The translations under genes and the position numbers were made by a program. From an uncultured Actinomycetes bacterium (GTDB taxonomy: Bacteria > Actinomycetota > Actinomycetes > Nanopelagicales > Nanopelagicaceae), in contig CAIKKN010000024.1 of the NCBI GenBank assembly GCA_903827945.1, forward strand, positions 1 to 64,000: a stretch of DNA of 64,000 nt. The letters run 5' to 3'. The notes beneath the pieces are model-generated. The model was not told the DNA's origin. It saw nothing but the letters and a program-made list of their open reading frames with translations, and ran no database searches. This document shows, one piece after another, positions 61,102 to 64,000 of the stretch; position 1 is the stretch's first letter; each line of letters starts with the position of its first letter.

Positions 61102-62588
61102 TGAGCATGCGACCATTTGATATCAAAGAGCGCTCGTTATCTGATCTTGCACGATTCCTGGGTCTCAACAAAGATGGGCAGGAAGCAAATTTTTCAGGGC
61201 TTAGTAGCTCCACATCCCACCTGCACAGCGGAGATCTGTTCGTTGCCTTGCCAGGAGCTAGAACTCATGGAGCAACCTTTATTGCTGAAGCAATTTCAGC
61301 AGGGGCAGTAGCGGTTCTTACCGACCACCACGGTTCATTGATAATTGGCGATTTACTACCAACAATTGTTGTGGAAAATCCTAGAGATGTGATGGGCGAT
61401 ATCTCTTCCTGGTTTTATGGCGCGCCATTTCGTTCTCTCTATGCAGTTGGAATTACGGGAACAAATGGAAAGACGACCACTGCATTTCTCCTGAATCAAC
61501 TCTGGCAGATGAGCCACCGTGAATCAGGATTTATAGGTACAACTGGAATTTCAATCGGTCGAGATTCTTTCCCAGCGCAATTCACTACTCCCGAAAGCTC
61601 TGAGCTACAGGCAGCCGTAGCTTCAATGGTCGAACGCTCTTGCAAGTGCTTTGTGATGGAAGTAAGTAGTCATGCAGTGGTTCAAAGTCGAATATCGGGT
61701 GCGCACTTTAGCGCTGTTGCCTTTACAAACTTAACTCAAGATCATTTGGATTTTCACGGGAGTATGGAAAATTATTTTGAAGCGAAGTCGAAGCTATTTA
61801 ATTCACAGACAGCAGAACTCGGTTACATCAATATCGATGATAAGTATGGAGCTCGCCTGGCAGAGAGTTCTCAAATTGCCATTCGCACAGTTTCAAGGAA
61901 CTCTCGTAAAGCAACTTGGCATTATGATCGCTTTGAATTATCACGAAGTGGGTATGACATCTCTATACGAGGAGAAGGCGGGATTTTAATTGAAGGCCAT
62001 GTTGGATTGGTCGGCGCACACAATCTAGACAATGTGCTGATGGCGGTTGCTTTGGCGGTTGAGAGCGGTGTTGATCCACTTGAAATTTCCGCTAATTTGC
62101 ACCTTCTGCAAGGGCCAGCTGGGCGTTTGGAGAAGGTAGATATTGGTCAGCAGTTCTTGGCTCTCGTTGATTATGCACATACACCGGATGCAGTTGAACG
62201 CGCTCTCGCAGCTGTACGGGAAATAACACCCGGGAAAGTTATAGGTATTTTGGGCTGCGGCGGGGATCGAGATGCATCAAAGCGACCAATCATGGGAGCA
62301 GCCTTGGTGGCTGGAACTGATTTAGCAGTACTTACTTCTGATAATCCTCGCAGCGAAAGCCCTGAGTCAATTCTTGATCAAATGAGTTCCGGAATCGAAC
62401 TTGGAGAAAAGGCTGTCATTGAAATGGATCGAAGGGGTGCAATAGCGATTGGTGTCGCGGAAGCGCAACCCGGTGACACTGTAATTCTTTTGGGTAAGGG
62501 ACATGAGGTTGGCCAAGAAATAAACCAAGTTAAATATCCATTTGACGATCGAGTTGAGCTGGCCAGAGCGATTGAGCGCCTCACATGA
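61098..62588 (+). CDS. murE: UDP-MurNAc-tripeptide synthetase MurE
   Basis: This ligase adds the third amino acid to UDP-MurNAc-Ala-Glu. ATP site GITGTNGKTTTAFLL near 115 and the second-domain SSHAVVQSRISG near 192 are typical. The motif LTSDNPRSESPESIL near 412 with Asp-Asn-Pro-Arg marks meso-diaminopimelate specificity. At 496 residues it is full length. An in-frame ATG three bases downstream is possible. The 3' end overlaps the murF ATG. Confidence 0.94.
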   Translation: MMSMRPFDIKERSLSDLARFLGLNKDGQEANFSGLSSSTSHLHSGDLFVALPGARTHGATFIAEAISAGAVAVLTDHHGSLIIGDLLPTIVVENPRDVMGDISSWFYGAPFRSLYAVGITGTNGKTTTAFLLNQLWQMSHRESGFIGTTGISIGRDSFPAQFTTPESSELQAAVASMVERSCKCFVMEVSSHAVVQSRISGAHFSAVAFTNLTQDHLDFHGSMENYFEAKSKLFNSQTAELGYINIDDKYGARLAESSQIAIRTVSRNSRKATWHYDRFELSRSGYDISIRGEGGILIEGHVGLVGAHNLDNVLMAVALAVESGVDPLEISANLHLLQGPAGRLEKVDIGQQFLALVDYAHTPDAVERALAAVREITPGKVIGILGCGGDRDASKRPIMGAALVAGTDLAVLTSDNPRSESPESILDQMSSGIELGEKAVIEMDRRGAIAIGVAEAQPGDTVILLGKGHEVGQEINQVKYPFDDRVELARAIERLT

Positions 62589-63994
62589 TTCCATTGACAT
62601 TTGAAGAAATTGCAAAAGCTTTAAACGCAACTCTGCGAAATCTCGAGAAGGACAAGTTCACCTCGGCTCTTCCAGTAATCGATTCAAGGCTTGCGCGCCC
62701 GGGAAGCTTTTTTCTCGCACTTCCAGGTGAAAGAGTGGATGGCAATACATATTGCGCAGAAGCGATTATGGCTGGCGCGGAATTTGTCATCACAACTGAG
62801 GTATTGGATTTGCCTTCGATACAAGTTGAGGATGTGGGCAAAGCTCTCACAAAACTAGCAACGTACATGCGAAGTAAAGTTAAAGAAACAATTTTTATCG
62901 GATTGACTGGATCTCAAGGAAAGACCACCACGAAAGATTTATTGCGACATATTCTCTCGACCGGCGGAGAGACAGTTGCGCCCGTCGGCTCATTTAATAA
63001 TGAGATTGGCGTACCGCTCACTATTCTGACGTGCACTGAACAAACAAAGTATTGCATTGTGGAAATGGGCGCGCGCCATGAGGGCGATATTGAGTTCCTA
63101 TGTTCGATAGCTAAGCCCACAATTGGCTTGGTTCTTACGGTCGGTAGTGCTCACGTTGGCGAATTTGGATCTCAAGAAAAGATCGCTGCAGCAAAAGGTG
63201 AACTCATCAAAGCATTACCTGATTCTGGCACCGCAGTCCTCGGTACCTACGATGTATTCACACCACACATGGCTGATGGTCGAACCATCAATTCAATAAC
63301 ATTTGGTGAGAACGCGGCAAGCACTGTTCGCGCGGCGGATATTGAGGCTCGTGAAGGTCGCGCGCATTTTGATTTGGTGACACCTGAGGGGCGCGCGCCC
63401 GTGAGTTTGAGACTATTGGGCCTTCACCAGATATCCAACGCGCTTGGAGCTGCTGCGGTTGCGACTTCTTTAGGAGTCTCAATTGAATCAATTGCAGCTT
63501 CGCTTTCTACCGCTGATATTTCTAGCAAATGGCGTATGGAACTCCACGATGAAGGTGGAATTTTGATCATTAATGACAGCTATAACGCTAATCCCGAGAG
63601 CGCTGCAGCGGCCCTTCGAACCCTCGCGTTGTTGGCACAAGAGCGGGGCGGTGTCTCGTGGGCTTTTCTCGGCAAGATGCATGAACTCGGCGAGTCAGAA
63701 GCCGAAGATCATCTACGTATTGGCAGACTCGCCTCTGACTTGGGAATAGATCAACTTATTTCTATCGGAAGTGATCTATACCTAAAAGGGTTGGAGTTGG
63801 ATTTTGCCGCAGGGGATGAGATGACAACGCACTATTTCTTAACACAAGAAGAAGCTTTAGAGCTCAGTAAATATTTTTCTCACGGAGATGTTGTGTTGGT
63901 AAAAGCATCAAGAGCTGAACACTTGGATGAATTAGCTGAAAAACTTCTTGTAGCGGTATCGCAAGGGGTTGCAAATGAAGGGGGAGAGAAGTGA
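62585..63994 (+). CDS. murF: UDP-MurNAc-pentapeptide synthetase MurF
   Basis: This enzyme adds D-Ala-D-Ala to the UDP-MurNAc-tripeptide. ATP-binding GLTGSQGKTTTKDLL lies near 107, VPLTIL near 145, and INDSYNANPESAAAALRTL near 330 is the MurF-type central motif. At 469 residues it is full length. It overlaps murE by 4 bases, and its stop overlaps the GTG of the next gene. Confidence 0.94.
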   Translation: MIPLTFEEIAKALNATLRNLEKDKFTSALPVIDSRLARPGSFFLALPGERVDGNTYCAEAIMAGAEFVITTEVLDLPSIQVEDVGKALTKLATYMRSKVKETIFIGLTGSQGKTTTKDLLRHILSTGGETVAPVGSFNNEIGVPLTILTCTEQTKYCIVEMGARHEGDIEFLCSIAKPTIGLVLTVGSAHVGEFGSQEKIAAAKGELIKALPDSGTAVLGTYDVFTPHMADGRTINSITFGENAASTVRAADIEAREGRAHFDLVTPEGRAPVSLRLLGLHQISNALGAAAVATSLGVSIESIAASLSTADISSKWRMELHDEGGILIINDSYNANPESAAAALRTLALLAQERGGVSWAFLGKMHELGESEAEDHLRIGRLASDLGIDQLISIGSDLYLKGLELDFAAGDEMTTHYFLTQEEALELSKYFSHGDVVLVKASRAEHLDELAEKLLVAVSQGVANEGGEK

Positions 63995-64000
63995 AAGGCA
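63991..64000 (+). CDS. mraY: Start of mraY (partial, cut by window end)
   Basis: GTG AAA GGC begins at 63991, overlapping the murF stop (GTGA) after a GGAGAG ribosome-binding site. mraY follows murF in the usual dcw order. Only three codons are visible, so this rests on position, not sequence. Confidence 0.5.

Noticed and set aside
1-64000. tRNA or rRNA genes, phage and IS elements
   Set aside because: No T-loop-like GGTTCGAATCC, no anticodon stems, no integrase, transposase or terminal repeats were seen by eye; a covariance or profile search was not possible.

Overview
The window looks like a chromosomal piece of a low-GC, streamlined freshwater actinobacterium, most likely of the acI / Nanopelagicales type (Ca. 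Planktophila and relatives). This placement is inferred from gene content and not from a database match. Actinobacterial markers are a SAM-IV riboswitch, SepH, DUF3040 and DUF7455 proteins, a GlgM-type glycogen synthase, a class II DAHP synthase, a split CrtYc/CrtYd lycopene cyclase, an actinobacterial-type LexA box and a dcw cluster with an mraW-type leader. Genes are tightly packed: many share start and stop bases (ATGA, GTGA, TAATG, TAGTG), and several convergent pairs overlap at their 3' ends. I saw no phage, insertion sequence, CRISPR array, rRNA or tRNA.

Layout. 1-2618: SAM-IV riboswitch, metY and metX. 2747-5615: primary sigma factor, a 58-residue CDGSH iron-sulfur protein, and a zinc alcohol dehydrogenase ended by a terminator. 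5701-10334: DUF7455 protein, ParE/GyrB-like subunit, GNAT acetyltransferase and a ParC/GyrA-like subunit without a C-terminal domain. 10356-14449: phosphodiesterase, a WxL-like/DUF916-like surface protein pair, sepH and an inositol monophosphatase. 14559-20062: rplS, lepB, rnhB, yraN, yifB, dprA and era. 20052-32534: central metabolism and housekeeping (EamA transporters, glgM/glgC, xylB, a PPi-type pfk, DAHP synthase, ogt, threonine aldolase, nfo, PASTA kinase).

32564-46446 is the most distinctive stretch. A TPP riboswitch controls a PnuT-like transporter and a small P-loop kinase. Next to it lies a carotenoid island: crtYc-crtYd, crtB, crtE-crtI, and a six-gene operon (ybaK-like, alpha/beta hydrolase, crtA-like, cruF-like, glycosyltransferase, crtD-like). 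A purine permease, metF and a CDP-alcohol phosphatidyltransferase are interspersed. Together the genes predict a monocyclic gamma-carotene-derived pigment whose open end is hydrated, desaturated, ketolated and glycosylated.

46529-49212 holds an orphan membrane protein, a solo LuxR-type HTH protein, an aquaporin and a TauE/SafE permease. 49313-54531 is an SOS mutagenesis cassette: a perfect LexA palindrome overlaps the start codon of a DUF6504 gene, followed by dnaE2, a dinB-type polymerase and a DUF3040 gene. 54540-57141 is an ABC-2 exporter. 57196-64000 is the start of the dcw cluster (mraZ, rsmH, ftsL, ftsI, murE, murF, start of mraY), preceded by 10-bp-phased MraZ boxes and with a structured leader before rsmH.

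Most gene calls rest on recognisable motifs. Less certain are the pathway product, the partner of the thiamine-linked kinase, the split surface-protein pair and the regulatory sites.
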